DNA of 64,000 nucleotides from Prauserella rugosa (GCF_000719975.1 NZ_JOIJ01000006.1:1-64000), one strand, 5' to 3'; positions 1 through 12,967 are shown, numbered from the stretch's first letter. The notes: generated by a model from the sequence alone, not told the origin. Numbers and translations are program-made.

Positions 1-123
1 CCGCGGATCCTGCGACAACATCGCATCCAAAATCGTGTCACTGATCGCGTCACAAATCTTGTCCGGATGACCCTCGGTCACGGACTCACTGGTGAACAGA
101 CGCTGGACGGGCACGGATGGCAC
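1..123 (-). CDS. metK: S-adenosylmethionine synthetase, N-terminal fragment (cut by window edge)
   Basis: The first 41 codons read from a GTG at 121-123. They contain the MetK N-terminal signature [20 protein letters not shown], which includes the conserved ATP-contacting His of GHPDK. MetK makes S-adenosylmethionine from methionine and ATP in the cytosol. A second in-frame GTG lies three codons downstream (112-114). An AGAGG-type ribosome site lies only about 3 bases before the first GTG, so the second GTG is an equally reasonable start. The gene lies just downstream of coaBC on the same strand, a common actinobacterial order. The rest of the protein lies left of the window. Confidence 0.93.
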   Translation of the reverse strand, partial: MPSVPVQRLFTSESVTEGHPDKICDAISDTILDAMLSQDPR

Positions 124-200
124 CTACCTCTCGCTTCGGTCAGGACGCCTTCACCCTATCGGCGGCAGCACCCGTTTCCTGGAATGTGAGACGTCGCCGG

Positions 201-1454
201 TCACCCCTGGTCGGCGACAGGGTCCGCGGCGTCGGCCGGGTCCACCCCGAGCAGTCGAGCGGCGGCGTCCCACACCGTGGCCGCCAGCTCCGACTTGGCG
301 CCCAGCGGGATCCGCTCCTCGGCGCCGTCCGCGGCCAGCAACCACCCCGTATTGTCCTCGGTCTCGAACGCCTTGCCGTCCCCGACGGCGTTGACGACGA
401 GCAGGTCGCAGCCCTTGCGCTTGAGCTTGGCCCGCGCATGGTCGAGGACACTGCCGTGGGGGTCCCCCGTCTCGGCCGCGAATCCGACAACGATCTGCCC
501 GTCGCGGCGGTGCTGGACGAGATCGGCGAGGATGTCGCGGTTCCGGGCGAGTTCGATCACCGGATCCGGGGCGTCGTCGCTCTTCTTGATCTTGTGGTCC
601 ACCTCGCCCACGGGCCGGAAATCCGCGACGGCGGCGGCCATGACGACGACGTCGGCATCCCGCGCGGCGGCATCGACCGCGGCGCCCAGTTCGGCCGCGC
701 TCGACACCGGAACGAGGTCGGCACCGGCGGGTGCGGGCAGGGCGTCGGTGTGCGCAGACACGAGCGTGACGTGCGCGCCGCGCTGCGCGGCCACCCGCGC
801 GAGCGCGTAGCCCTGTTTGCCGGACGAACGGTTGCCCAGGTGGCGGACGGGGTCCAGGCGTTCGCGGGTGCCGCCGGCGGAGACGACGACGCGGCGGCCC
901 TCGAGGTCGCGGGGCAACGCGTCGCCGCGGGCCAGCAGGAGCCGCGCGAGGTCGACGATCTCGCGCGGGTCGGCGAGCCTGCCCTTGCCGCTGTCGACGC
1001 CCGTGAGTCTGCCGGAGGCCGGTTCGGCCACGACGGCGCCGCGCGACCGGAGCGTGGCGACGTTGTCGCGGGTGGCGGGGTGCTCCCACATCTCGGTGTG
1101 CATGGCGGGAAAGAACGCCACGGGACACCGGGCGGTGAGCAGGGTTCCGGTGAGCAGGTCGTCGGCAAGCCCGTGGGCCGCCTTGGCGAGCAGGTCGGCC
1201 GTCGCGGGCACGACGATGACGAGGTCGGCATCCTGCCCGATGCGCACGTGCTGCACCTCGGGCACCGCCGTGAAGACCCCCGTGTGCACGGGATGACCGG
1301 AGAGGGCTTCGAACGTGGCGGCCCCGACGAAGTTCAGGGCTGCCTCGGTCGGCACGACACGGACGTCGTGGCCGGTTTCGGTGAGTCCGCGCAGAACCTC
1401 GCAGGCCTTGTAGGCCGCGATGCCACCGCCGACCCCGAGAACGATCCGCTTCAT
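201..1454 (-). CDS. coaBC: bifunctional phosphopantothenoylcysteine decarboxylase / phosphopantothenate-cysteine ligase
   Basis: This 417-residue protein has the usual CoaBC length and carries out two consecutive steps of coenzyme A synthesis. The N-terminal flavoprotein CoaC half starts MKRIVLGVGGGIAAYK. It has the catalytic His in VQHVRIGQDAD and the actinobacterial PAMHTEMW substrate loop. The CoaB half contains SAGGTRERLDPVR and NRSSGKQG for CTP-dependent ligation of cysteine. The ATG at 1452-1454 is chosen because the flavin-binding beta strand starts there; the frame is open further upstream but without family similarity. The gene lies between rpoZ and metK in the canonical order. Confidence 0.97.
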   Translation of the reverse strand: MKRIVLGVGGGIAAYKACEVLRGLTETGHDVRVVPTEAALNFVGAATFEALSGHPVHTGVFTAVPEVQHVRIGQDADLVIVVPATADLLAKAAHGLADDLLTGTLLTARCPVAFFPAMHTEMWEHPATRDNVATLRSRGAVVAEPASGRLTGVDSGKGRLADPREIVDLARLLLARGDALPRDLEGRRVVVSAGGTRERLDPVRHLGNRSSGKQGYALARVAAQRGAHVTLVSAHTDALPAPAGADLVPVSSAAELGAAVDAAARDADVVVMAAAVADFRPVGEVDHKIKKSDDAPDPVIELARNRDILADLVQHRRDGQIVVGFAAETGDPHGSVLDHARAKLKRKGCDLLVVNAVGDGKAFETEDNTGWLLAADGAEERIPLGAKSELAATVWDAAARLLGVDPADAADPVADQG

Positions 1455-1561
1455 ATCAGTACGTCCTACGGCCGAGGGCGGCGGAAAGCAACGTGCGCGT
1501 CGACACGCGGCCGCGCTCCACACCGCCCGGTGCGACGGTTCGGCCCACCCCGGACACGACG

Positions 1562-1606
1562 CGGCCCGGCTCGGGTACCCGCGATGCGGTACCCCGAGCC
1601 GGGCCG
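1562..1606 (-). terminator. GC-rich hairpin terminator after rpoZ
   Basis: An inverted repeat of 18-19 bases (left arm 1562-1579, right arm 1588-1606) with one bulged G and an 8-base loop. It lies 32 bases beyond the rpoZ stop and before coaBC. It lacks a T-tract, as is usual for high-GC actinobacteria. It would end or attenuate transcription of the gmk-rpoZ unit before coaBC. Confidence 0.7.
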
Positions 1607-1637
1607 TGGACGCCGTGGAAGGCCGGCCGAGCCGTCG

Positions 1638-1913
1638 TCACTCGCCTTCGGTGTGCTCGAGAAGGCCTGCGTGGATCTCGCGGAGCGCGATGGACAGCGG
1701 CTTCTCGCGCGGACCCGGCTCGACGAGCGGGCCGACGTACTCGAGCAGGCCCTCACCGAGCTGCGCGTAGTAGTCGTTGATCTGGCGCGCACGCTTGGCC
1801 GAGTAGACCACGAGCGCGTACTTCGAGCTGACCTTGTCGAGCAGGTCGTCGATGGGCGGGTTGGTGATGCCCTCGAGCTGCTCGCTCTGCGGGCCCAACG
1901 TGAACGCGGTCAC
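1638..1913 (-). CDS. rpoZ: RNA polymerase omega subunit
   Basis: This 91-residue protein has the omega core [17 protein letters not shown] followed by [17 protein letters not shown], the segment that clamps the C-terminus of beta'. It is a structural and assembly subunit of RNA polymerase. The GTG at 1911-1913 is the first start in frame and gives the usual actinobacterial length. The gene follows gmk with a 75-base gap, matching the conserved gmk-rpoZ pair. Confidence 0.96.
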   Translation of the reverse strand: MTAFTLGPQSEQLEGITNPPIDDLLDKVSSKYALVVYSAKRARQINDYYAQLGEGLLEYVGPLVEPGPREKPLSIALREIHAGLLEHTEGE

Positions 1914-1988
1914 TACTGCTCCGAATCTGCGAAAGCGTCGGTGTCGGGAATCAGTCGGAAATCAATGGGCACCGGGCGGCACCCCGGG

Positions 1989-2642
1989 TCAGTCCGGGGA
2001 GCCGGACGCACCGTTGACCAAGTCTAACAACTCGCGTGCGGCCGTCTTCACATCGGCATTGACGACCTGCGCGTCGAACTCGCTGGCAGCGGCCAGTTCG
2101 CGCTCGGCCTCCCCGAGACGGGCCTGCACGGCCTCGATCGCCTCGGTGCCGCGCCCGGTCAGCCGGTCGACCAGCTCGCCCCACGACGGCGGCAGGAGCA
2201 TGACCAGCTGCGCGTCCGGCATGGCCTGACGGACCTGCCTGGCGCCCTGGAGTTCGATCTCGAGCACGGCCGGCCTTCCGGCCTCGAGGGCCCGCTCCAC
2301 CGGCTCGCGGGGCGTGCCGTAGCAGTTGCCCGCGAATTCGGCGTGCTCGAGGAAGCGGCCTTCGGCCACCATCGCGTCGAACGTCGCACGGTCGACGAAG
2401 TGGTAGTGCGCTCCGTCCACCTCGCCCTCGCGCGGTGCGCGCGTGGTCATCGAGATGCTGAAGAAGATGTCCGGGTCGAGGGCACGCAGCTCACTGACCA
2501 CACTCGACTTTCCGACCCCGGACGGGCCCGATACGACGGTGAGCCGGCGCCGGGCGGTCGTGCCCGACACCGGCTCACCGGATGCCCTCCGGCCGCCGCG
2601 CACGCCGGCCTGGTTCGAGCCGCGCTGTCGCTGCTCGCTCAC
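1989..2642 (-). CDS. gmk: guanylate kinase
   Basis: The product is 217 residues and phosphorylates GMP to GDP. The P-loop GPSGVGKSS is near residue 38. The GMP-binding region has SMTTRAPREGEVDG and HYHFVDR, and ends in LEIELQGARQVR. The N-terminus has about 30 extra basic/Gly residues before the P-loop domain. The GTG at 2640-2642 overlaps the mihF stop as GTGA, so translation is probably coupled to mihF. A start just before the core (in GEPVSGTTARRRLTVVSG) cannot be excluded. Confidence 0.96.
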   Translation of the reverse strand: MSEQRQRGSNQAGVRGGRRASGEPVSGTTARRRLTVVSGPSGVGKSSVVSELRALDPDIFFSISMTTRAPREGEVDGAHYHFVDRATFDAMVAEGRFLEHAEFAGNCYGTPREPVERALEAGRPAVLEIELQGARQVRQAMPDAQLVMLLPPSWGELVDRLTGRGTEAIEAVQARLGEAERELAAASEFDAQVVNADVKTAARELLDLVNGASGSPD

Positions 2643-2956
2643 TCGCCGCTGAACTCGGCGAGCAGCGCCTTGCGCTGCCGTTCACCGAGGCCACGCAGAC
2701 GACGGCTGGCCGCGATCTCGAGGCGCTCCATCGTCTGCTGCGCACGTACCTTGCCCACGCCCGGCAGAGCCTCCAGCAGAGCGGAGACCTTCATCTTGCC
2801 GAGCACCTCGTCCTCGTCGGCCTGCTTCAGCACATCAGCGAGGGTCGTACCGCCGCGCTTGAGCCGCTCCTTGAGCTCCGCGCGGGCGCGACGGGCGGCG
2901 GCGGCCTTCTCCAGCGCCGCAGCACGCTGTTCCTCGGTGAGCTGGGGAAGTGCCAC
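2639..2956 (-). CDS. mihF: integration host factor, actinobacterial type (mIHF)
   Basis: This is a 105-residue basic DNA-binding protein of the actinobacterial IHF family, a nucleoid-associated factor. It begins VALPQLTEEQRAAALEKAA. It has the conserved ALPGVGKVRAQQTMERLEIA helix-two-turn-helix segment and the C-terminal RRLRGLGERQRKALLAEF. The GTG at 2954-2956 is preceded by a clear GGAGG about 6 bases away. It lies between pyrF and gmk, as in other actinomycetes, and overlaps gmk by 4 bases. Confidence 0.95.
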   Translation of the reverse strand: MALPQLTEEQRAAALEKAAAARRARAELKERLKRGGTTLADVLKQADEDEVLGKMKVSALLEALPGVGKVRAQQTMERLEIAASRRLRGLGERQRKALLAEFSGE

Positions 2957-3297
2957 GTTTTCCTCCGGTATTACTCAAAATTCTGGGTGGGTGTGGCGAC
3001 CGTACCCACCCCTGACCTGGACTCACAATGCGGGGGTGAGCGCTGAATGCGGGCCTGTGAGACCCGGGAAACCCCGGGACCGTGCGGCCTGCCGGCGCCC
3101 GGCGTGCCACGACTGGAGGCCGCGGCACGCGACCCGGGAAGACCCTACCCGTGGCGTCCTCCCCGATCGCCACAAGCCGGAAAACCGCCTCCCGGGCGGC
3201 GGACACGATGACACCACCTACCCCCGCCGCGCCATCTTGGTGAACAGCCTAGTGCAAGATCAACATCCCGGTAGACCTGGGGATCGGTTCGCGTACG
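2957..3297. other. intergenic region upstream of mihF with leader hairpin
   Basis: This 341-base gap separates pyrF from mihF and should hold the mihF promoter, but I cannot assign a convincing -35/-10 pair. Two inverted repeats are visible. One is an 8-bp stem (2985-2992 with 3004-3011, GGGTGGGT/ACCCACCC) in the mihF leader. The other is a short CCCGGG-AAAC-CCCGGG hairpin near 3063-3078. A 64-codon antisense-looking frame here has no family features and is not called. Confidence 0.5.
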
Positions 3298-4169
3298 CTA
3301 ACCGGACGCGGGCCGGCCGGCCCCCACTTCACCCCACGGCGCACCGGCCGTGATCCGCCTCAGTTCGGCCTGGACGCCGCGCAGCCTCTCCCGCATCGAA
3401 GCCGGGTCGGGCCCGGCCCGCAGCAGGTCGCGGGACGAGGCCGGAAGCACCGCCGGCAGGGCCGTTCCGAACACCGCGGAGAGATCCTCCGCGGTGGCTC
3501 CCTGCGCCCCGAAACCCGGCGCGAGAATTGGGCCGTTCAGCCCAGCGAGGCGAAGCTCACCCGGGACGTTCGTCGCACCGACGACGACGCCGACGTCACC
3601 GACCGGCTCCGCTCCGGCGTTGCGCTCGGCCAGCTGATCCACAATGGACTGGGCCACCGAGATGCCGCCGGCGTCGGCGGTCTGCACCGCCCGCCCGTCC
3701 GGATTCGACGTGCGGGCCAGCACGAACACCCCCCTGCCGTGTTCGGCCGCGGTGGCGAACGCCGGTTCCAGCGCCCCGACACCGAGGTAGGGCGAGACCG
3801 TCACCGCGTCGGCGGCCAGCGGTGCCCCCTCGGACAGGTACGCCTCGGCGTAGGCCGCCATCGTCGAGCCGATGTCCCCGCGCTTGACGTCGAGCAGCAC
3901 GAGCGCGCCCGCCTCGCGGCACCGCGCGATGACGCGTTCGAGGACCGCCACACCCTTCGCGCCGTACGCCTCAAAGAAGGCCGACTGCGGCTTGACGATC
4001 GCGACGTGCTCGGCGAGGGCCTCCGCCGCGGTCAGCGCGAACCGTTCGAGACCGCTCGCGTCGGCGGGCAGGCCCCATTCCGCCACCAGGCCGGGGTGCG
4101 GGTCGATGCCGGCGCACAGCGGCCCGCGCGCGGTGATCGCGCGGGCCAGCCGTGCCCCGAACCGTTCGC

Positions 4170-4173
<4 letters not shown>
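3298..4173 (-). CDS. pyrF: orotidine 5'-phosphate decarboxylase (long type)
   Basis: The 291-residue enzyme performs the last step of UMP synthesis. The catalytic signature [20 protein letters not shown] carries the Lys and Asp residues of OMP decarboxylase. The substrate-phosphate end is [10 protein letters not shown]. The length and [10 protein letters not shown] start place it in the long actinobacterial subfamily. The GTG at 4171-4173 overlaps the carB stop (GTGA), so it is probably translated by coupling; no separate ribosome site is evident. Confidence 0.96.
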
Positions 4174-7510
<3,337 letters not shown>

Positions 7511-7511
<1 letters not shown>

Positions 7512-8635
7512 CAGTTCCGCGCCTCCATGAGCGAGACGAATTCGTCGAACAGCGGGTCGGCGTCGTGGGGCCCCGCCGCCGCTTCGGGGTGGTACTGCAC
7601 GGAGAACGCGGGCACATCGAGGCAGCGGACGCCTTCGACCGTGTCGTCGTTCGGGCAGTGATGGCTGATCTGAGCGGCACCGAACGGCGACTCGAACCGC
7701 TGGCCGGGTTCGCCCTCGAGCGCGAACCCGTGGTTCTGCGCGGTGATGGCGACCCTGCCGGTGGCGGCGTCTATCACCGGGATGTTGAGGCCCCGGTGGC
7801 CGTACCGCATCTTGTACGTCCCGAGCCCGAGCGCGCGGCCGAGGATCTGGTTGCCGAAGCAGATGCCGAACAGCGGGATCTCCCGCTCCAGCACCGACTT
7901 CGTCAGCTCGGTCGCGTGGTCCTGGGTCTGCGGGTCGCCAGGGCCGTTGGACAGGAACACCCCGTCGGCCTCGACCGCCAGCAGATCGTCCACCGTGGAC
8001 GATGCGGGCAGCACGTGCACCTCGATGCCACGCTCGGCCATCCGCCGCGGCGTGTTCGACTTGATCCCGAGGTCCAGCGCCGCCACCCGGAACCGGGCCT
8101 GGCCCGCCGCGGGCACGACGTACGGCTTCGCCGTCGTCACCTCACCCGCGAGGTCGGCACCGGCCATCGCCGGACTCGCGGTCACGGCCTCGATCATCTC
8201 GTCCGGTCCGGCCAGGCCGTCGCCGGAGAACACGCCCGCGCGCATGGCGCCGTGCTCGCGGATGTGGCGGGTGAGCGTCCGGGTGTCCACATCGGAGATA
8301 CCGACGATCCCCTGCGCCTGCAGCTCGTCGTCGAGACTGCGCGTCGCACGCCAGCTCGACGGGCTGCGCGCGGGATCGCGCACCACGTAACCGGCGACCC
8401 AGATGCGCTTCGACTCGTCGTCCTCGTCGTTCCACCCGGTGTTGCCGATCTGCGGCGCCGTCTGCACCACGATCTGCCTGCGGTAGGACGGGTCGGTCAA
8501 CGTCTCCTGATAGCCCGTCATGCCCGTGCAGAACACGACCTCGCCGAGCGTGGAACCCTGAGCACCGTAGGCGGTGCCCCGGAAAATGCGGCCGTCCTCG
8601 AGCACGAGTGCGGCCGGTGTACGTGTGCCGGTCAT
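7511..8635 (-). CDS. carA: carbamoyl-phosphate synthase small (glutaminase) subunit
   Basis: The 374-residue protein hydrolyses glutamine and channels ammonia to CarB. The N-terminal CarA domain starts [17 protein letters not shown]. The class I amidotransferase domain has the nucleophile in [16 protein letters not shown] and the His/Glu end in FSVQYHPEA. The ATG at 8633-8635 gives an ATGA overlap with the upstream gene and fits the family N-terminus better than the open frame extending 11 codons further. Confidence 0.97.
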
Positions 8636-9135
8636 ACCTGGGCACCTCCCTTGACCTTGTCGATCCACTCCGGATACACGCCGCGATCGTCCGCGCGGAA
8701 GCCCGTGTCGACCTCCACCGCGTCGTCGCCCTCGCCGGCACGCCAGGTCACGATCAACAGGCTGTCGGTGCCCATGACCTTGCCCGCCATGCCCTTACCG
8801 GTGGCCACCGCGGTGATCGCCGCGCGCGGGATCCAGAACCCGGGCATGCCCGCGCGGTCGACGTCGATCCCGTCGGCGTGCAGGCGCAACGTCGCCGGCC
8901 CGCGCAGCCCCGCGCCGCGCGTCACGATGCGCTCCTGCCAGTGCCCGGCGTACGTGGTCGCCACGTACAGCCCCGTCGTCTCCAGCTGCGGCGCGCCCGG
9001 ATCGGCAGGCCGCTGCGGGAACGGAGGGATGCGCACGCTCTGCGTCCGCGCCTGTCGTCGCCAGCCTCGCCACATGCCGTAGACGCACAGCAGCAGCAGC
9101 GCGACGAACACCAGCGTCAGCAACAGCCTGTCCAT
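8632..9135 (-). CDS. PH-like domain membrane protein of the pyr operon
   Basis: The product is 167 residues. It has one N-terminal membrane anchor (LLLTLVFVALLLLCVYGMW, about residues 4-22), a basic stretch, and then a soluble beta-rich domain. Proteins of this kind occur between pyrC and carA in many actinomycetes and are annotated as PH-like or hypothetical. The biochemical role is unknown. The gene overlaps pyrC by 1 base and carA by 4 bases, so it is surely co-translated with pyrimidine enzymes; a membrane-tethering or assembly role would be a guess. Confidence 0.85.
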   Translation of the reverse strand: MDRLLLTLVFVALLLLCVYGMWRGWRRQARTQSVRIPPFPQRPADPGAPQLETTGLYVATTYAGHWQERIVTRGAGLRGPATLRLHADGIDVDRAGMPGFWIPRAAITAVATGKGMAGKVMGTDSLLIVTWRAGEGDDAVEVDTGFRADDRGVYPEWIDKVKGGAQV

Positions 9136-10448
9136 CAGTCACTCTTCCCTTCACGTGCCGTGATCCGCCCACGCAGCAGCGTGGCCGTCACCACGGCCGG
9201 CAGTCGCATCCCCTCGAACGGGGTGTTCTCGGAGACGCTCGCGAACTCCGCTCCCCGCACGGTCCACTCGGCATCCGGGTCGACGAGAACCAGGTTCGCC
9301 GGCTCCCCTTCCGCCAACGGCCTGCCCTGGTCGGGCAGCCGCGCGATCTCCGCGGGCCGCTCACTCATCACCCGCGCCACGCCGCGCCAGTCGAGCAGCC
9401 CCGGCCGCACCATCGTCTGCGCCACGACCGACAGCGCCGTCTGCAGTCCGAGCATGCCCGGCCGCGCGGCACCCCATTCGCAGCACTTGTCCTGCTCCGC
9501 GTGCGGCGCGTGGTCGGTGGCGACACAGTCGAGCACACCGTCGGCCAGCGCCTGGCGCAGCCGGTCGACGTCACGCTCGGCGCGCAGCGGAGGGTTGACC
9601 TTGTTGACCGGGTCGTAGGTCTCGAGCCGCTCGTCGGTGAGCAGCAGATGGTGCGGGGTCACCTCGGCGCTGACCTCGACCCCGAGCTCCTTCGCCCAGG
9701 TCAGCACGTCCACGGTACCCGTCGTGGAGACGTGGCAGATGTGCAGTCGAGCACCCGCGTGCCTGGCCAGGATGCAGTCCCGCGCGACGATCGACTCCTC
9801 CGCCGACGACGGCCAGCCCGCATACCCCAGCCGCGAGGCACGCTCGCCCTCGTGCGCCTGCGCGCCCTGGGTCAACCGCGGCTCCTCCGCGTGCTGCGCC
9901 ACGACCACACCCAGCGCCGTCGAGTACTCGAGCGCCCTCCGCATCACCAGCGGATCGGCCACGCACACCCCGTCGTCGGAGAAGACCCGCACCTGAGCCT
10001 CCGAGGCGGCCATCGTGCCCATCTCGGCGAGCCGCTCCCCCTTCAGCCCCACCGTGACCGCACCCACCGGGTGCACGTCGACGAGCCCGACCTCCTCGCC
10101 ACGCCTGCGCACATGGCCCGTGACGAGCGCGTTGTCGGCGACCGGGTCCGTGTTGGCCATCGCGAACACCGCCGTGTACCCGCCCAGCGCCGCGGCCCGC
10201 GAGCCGCTCTCGACGGTCTCCGTGTCCTCGCGGCCCGGCTCCCGCAGATGCGTGTGCAGGTCGACGAACCCGGGCAGCAGCACCTGGCCGCGGGCCTCGA
10301 TCCGCTCCGCCGACTCGGGCGCCTCCACCGTGCCCGGCGCACCGATCTCGGCGATCACGCCGTCGGCAACGAGCACGTCCACCGGATCGCCCTCGCCGTA
10401 CGGCCGCGCGCCCGTGATGAGAACGTCCGCCTGCCGAGTATCAGACAT
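9135..10448 (-). CDS. pyrC: dihydroorotase
   Basis: The 437-residue amidohydrolase closes carbamoyl aspartate to dihydroorotate. The metal site shows as [21 protein letters not shown]. Further ligands lie in HICHVSTTG and CVATDHAPH, typical of class I dihydroorotase. The start is the ATG at 10446-10448, preceded by GGAGACCACC. This start region (ribosome site, ATG and the first codons MSDTR) is the downstream copy of a tandem repeat that also lies twice in the pyrB-pyrC gap. The frame runs further upstream through the repeats, but without family similarity. Confidence 0.96.
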   Translation of the reverse strand: MSDTRQADVLITGARPYGEGDPVDVLVADGVIAEIGAPGTVEAPESAERIEARGQVLLPGFVDLHTHLREPGREDTETVESGSRAAALGGYTAVFAMANTDPVADNALVTGHVRRRGEEVGLVDVHPVGAVTVGLKGERLAEMGTMAASEAQVRVFSDDGVCVADPLVMRRALEYSTALGVVVAQHAEEPRLTQGAQAHEGERASRLGYAGWPSSAEESIVARDCILARHAGARLHICHVSTTGTVDVLTWAKELGVEVSAEVTPHHLLLTDERLETYDPVNKVNPPLRAERDVDRLRQALADGVLDCVATDHAPHAEQDKCCEWGAARPGMLGLQTALSVVAQTMVRPGLLDWRGVARVMSERPAEIARLPDQGRPLAEGEPANLVLVDPDAEWTVRGAEFASVSENTPFEGMRLPAVVTATLLRGRITAREGKSD

Positions 10449-10563
10449 GGTGGTCTCCATCTCCTGCGGGACACCCTCCCCTACTGCGGCGGAGAAGCGT
10501 GCCGCAGCGGGGGCCCATCCCGGTCGACCCCCATGTCCAGAAGAAGCAACGAGTATCAGACAT
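10441..10563 (-). CDS. 40-codon mini-ORF in pyrB-pyrC gap, copy 2
   Basis: ATG at 10561-10563, again with its own copied ribosome site. It encodes [15 protein letters not shown], a Cys/Arg/Gly-rich middle and the same [10 protein letters not shown] end. Its TGA (10441-10443) lies just inside pyrC, overlapping the pyrC start out of frame. With copy 1 it forms a chain of overlapping small frames between pyrB and pyrC. Expression is unproven. Confidence 0.35.
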   Translation of the reverse strand: MSDTRCFFWTWGSTGMGPRCGTLLRRSRGGCPAGDGDHHV

Positions 10564-10639
10564 GGTGGTCTCCGTCTCCTGCGGGACACCCGCACCCGGT
10601 CGACCCCCATGTCCGGAAGAAGCAACGAGTATCAGCCAT
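10556..10639 (-). CDS. 27-codon mini-ORF in pyrB-pyrC gap, copy 1
   Basis: ATG at 10637-10639, with the same GGAG-type ribosome site as pyrC. It encodes [15 protein letters not shown], then a tail [10 protein letters not shown], ending at a TGA located just beyond the ATG of the next repeat. It starts within a few bases of the pyrB stop, so ribosomes leaving pyrB could re-initiate here. It may be only a by-product of the duplication, or it may act as a translational relay. No homologous protein is recognised. Confidence 0.35.
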   Translation of the reverse strand: MADTRCFFRTWGSTGCGCPAGDGDHHV

Positions 10640-11567
10640 GGTGGTCTCCGTCTCCTGCCAGCAAGTGGTACAGCACCGCCATCCGCACGTGGACGCCGTT
10701 GCGCACCTGGTCGGTGATCGCCGCCCGCGGGTTGTCCGCCACCGACGAGGCGATCTCCATCCCACGCAGCATCGGCCCCGGGTGCAGTACCACCGCATGC
10801 TCGGGCAGCATCGCCAACCGCTTCTCGTTGAGCCCGTACGCCACGGAGTACTCCCGCGCCGACGGGAAGAACCCTCCGTGCATCCGCTCCGCCTGGACGC
10901 GCAGCATCATCACCGCGTCCACGGTGGGCAGTTGCGAATCGAGGTCGTAGGCGGTCGTCACCGGCCACTGCTCGACGCCCTGCGGCAGCAGCGTCGGCGG
11001 CGCCACGAGCACCACCTCGGCGCCGAGCGTGGCCAGCAGGTGCACGTTCGACCGCGCCACCCGGCTGTGCAGCACGTCGCCGACGATCGCGATGCGCCTG
11101 CCCTCGATCGCGCCGAGCCGTTCGCGCAGGGTCGCGGCGTCGAGCAACGCCTGGGTCGGGTGTTCGTGCATGCCGTCGCCCGCGTTGACGACCGCGGTGC
11201 GCGTGTCGGCGAGCCAGTCACTCAGCCGCTGCGGAGCGCCCGAGGCCGGGTGCCGGACGATCACGCAGTCGGCGCCGGCGGCCGACAGCGTCAGCGCGGT
11301 GTCGCGCAACGATTCGCCCTTGCCGACCGACGAGCCGCCCGCCGAGACGTTCACGACATCGGCGCTCATCCACTTGCCCGCGATCTCGAACGAGACGCGG
11401 GTGCGGGTCGAGTTCTCGTAGAACATCGTGATGACCGTGCGCCCGCGCAGGGTCGGCAGCTTGCGGACCTCACGTCCGAGCAGGGTGCGCTTGAGTTCGT
11501 CGGCGGTGTCGAGCACCGCCGTGGCCTCGTCCAGGGTGAGGCCGTCGGTGCTGAGCAGATGTTGCAT
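10632..11567 (-). CDS. pyrB: aspartate carbamoyltransferase catalytic subunit
   Basis: The 311-residue enzyme condenses carbamoyl phosphate with aspartate. The carbamoyl-phosphate motif is [13 protein letters not shown] near residue 50. [10 protein letters not shown] and MLRVQAERM mark the second domain. There is no sign of a regulatory pyrI. The ATG at 11565-11567 abuts the pyrR TAG directly. The C-terminal AGDGDHHG derives from the repeat that fills the gap before pyrC. Confidence 0.96.
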   Translation of the reverse strand: MQHLLSTDGLTLDEATAVLDTADELKRTLLGREVRKLPTLRGRTVITMFYENSTRTRVSFEIAGKWMSADVVNVSAGGSSVGKGESLRDTALTLSAAGADCVIVRHPASGAPQRLSDWLADTRTAVVNAGDGMHEHPTQALLDAATLRERLGAIEGRRIAIVGDVLHSRVARSNVHLLATLGAEVVLVAPPTLLPQGVEQWPVTTAYDLDSQLPTVDAVMMLRVQAERMHGGFFPSAREYSVAYGLNEKRLAMLPEHAVVLHPGPMLRGMEIASSVADNPRAAITDQVRNGVHVRMAVLYHLLAGDGDHHG

Positions 11568-12206
<639 letters not shown>

Positions 12207-12326
12207 TCTTTAAAGGATGTCGAACCCCTACTTTAGGAGGTCCGGCACAGACCGTAGCAGCCGTGACGCGCTACCCGATCGAGTGGTCCATCTGTGGCAA
12301 ACAACTCACCGGGTGCGATGACCTCC

Positions 12327-12374
12327 TTGACCTGGTGACGACAACGCGTAACCATTACTCTGAGTATTCGACTC
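12327..12374 (+). promoter_or_regulatory. bldD promoter with probable BldD autoregulatory boxes
   Basis: TTGACC (12327-12332) and TAACCA (12349-12354) are spaced by 16 bases, giving a leader of about 70 bases. Overlapping the -10 is GTAACCATTACTC (12348-12360), whose complement fits the BldD consensus AGTNA-N-TNAC. Next to it is GAGT-ATTCG-ACTC (12362-12374), a second half-site pair. BldD is known to repress its own gene in Streptomyces; the same is inferred here. Confidence 0.6.
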
Positions 12375-12432
12375 ACGAGTTCCCTGTCGGTCAGCCGGGC
12401 CGATCCGGGGCGAAGAAACGGAGAACCACCAC

Positions 12433-12921
12433 ATGGGCGATTACGCCAAGGCGCTCGGGGCCAAGCTCCGCGGTATCCGCCAGCAACAGGGCCTGTCCCT
12501 GCACGGAGTCGAGCAGAAGTCCGGCGGCCGCTGGAAGGCGGTCGTGGTGGGCTCCTACGAGCGGGGCGACCGCGCGGTGACGGTCCAGAAGCTGGCCGAG
12601 CTGGCCGACTTCTACGGCGTGCCGGTGGTCGAGCTCCTGCCCGAGGGTCGGGTCCCGTCGGGCGCGGAACCCGCGACGAAGATCGTGATCAACCTCGAGC
12701 GGCTCCAGCAGCTGCCCGCCGAGAAGGTCGGGCCACTCGCGCGCTACGCGGCGACCATCCAGAGCCAGCGCGGCGACTACAACGGCAAGGTCCTGTCCAT
12801 CCGGACCGAGGACCTGCGCTCGCTGGCGATCATCTACGACATGACGCCGGGCGAACTGACCGAGCAGCTCATCGACTGGGGAGTGCTGCCGCCGGAGGCC
12901 CGTCCCTCCAAGGAGGACTGA
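12433..12921 (+). CDS. bldD: BldD developmental master regulator, c-di-GMP-binding
   Basis: The 162-residue protein starts MGDYAKALGAKLRGIRQQQG. It carries an XRE-type helix-turn-helix in residues 1-75 (HGVEQKSGGRWKAVVVGSYE). The C-terminal domain holds the c-di-GMP signature RGD-8 residues-RTED, which is complete, so binding and dimerisation by c-di-GMP should work. BldD represses sporulation genes during vegetative growth in Streptomyces. It stands alone on the plus strand between the pyr operon and nusB. Confidence 0.97.
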   Translation: MGDYAKALGAKLRGIRQQQGLSLHGVEQKSGGRWKAVVVGSYERGDRAVTVQKLAELADFYGVPVVELLPEGRVPSGAEPATKIVINLERLQQLPAEKVGPLARYAATIQSQRGDYNGKVLSIRTEDLRSLAIIYDMTPGELTEQLIDWGVLPPEARPSKED

Positions 12922-12924
12922 ACC

Positions 12925-12967
12925 GACGAAACCGCCTGGGCCGCGAACGGCACCAGGCGGTTTCGTC
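12925..12967. terminator. bidirectional terminator between bldD and nusB
   Basis: A perfect 15-bp inverted repeat (12925-12939 and 12953-12967, GACGAAACCGCCTGG and its complement) with a 13-base loop. It lies 3 bases after the bldD stop and 33 bases beyond the converging nusB stop. It can serve both genes. Confidence 0.88.

Larger units (their letters stand above)
10436..10659 (-). repeat. tandem duplication of the pyrC start region
   Basis: A block containing GGAGACGGAGACCACC, an ATG, a Ser/Ala-Asp-Thr-Arg codon run and then a segment encoding CFFxTWGSTG occurs at 10595-10658 and 10519-10590. It occurs partially at 10436-10475, where it forms the genuine pyrC start. Copies differ at only a few bases. 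The unit is roughly 70-80 bases. The pyrB stop codon lies inside the most upstream copy, so the last residues of PyrB (AGDGDHHG) are repeat-encoded. It looks like a recent local duplication by slippage. Confidence 0.85.

Noticed and set aside
117..2027. 636-codon plus-strand frame across coaBC and rpoZ
   Set aside because: Antisense shadow of two clear genes; no motif or ribosome site.
3023..3217. 64-codon minus-strand frame between mihF and pyrF
   Set aside because: No conserved features, no ribosome site; within the likely mihF promoter region.
10449..10625. Longer pyrC reading through the repeat region
   Set aside because: The upstream codons are repeat-derived in a different frame from the mini-ORFs and have no dihydroorotase similarity. 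The ATG at 10448 has a ribosome site.
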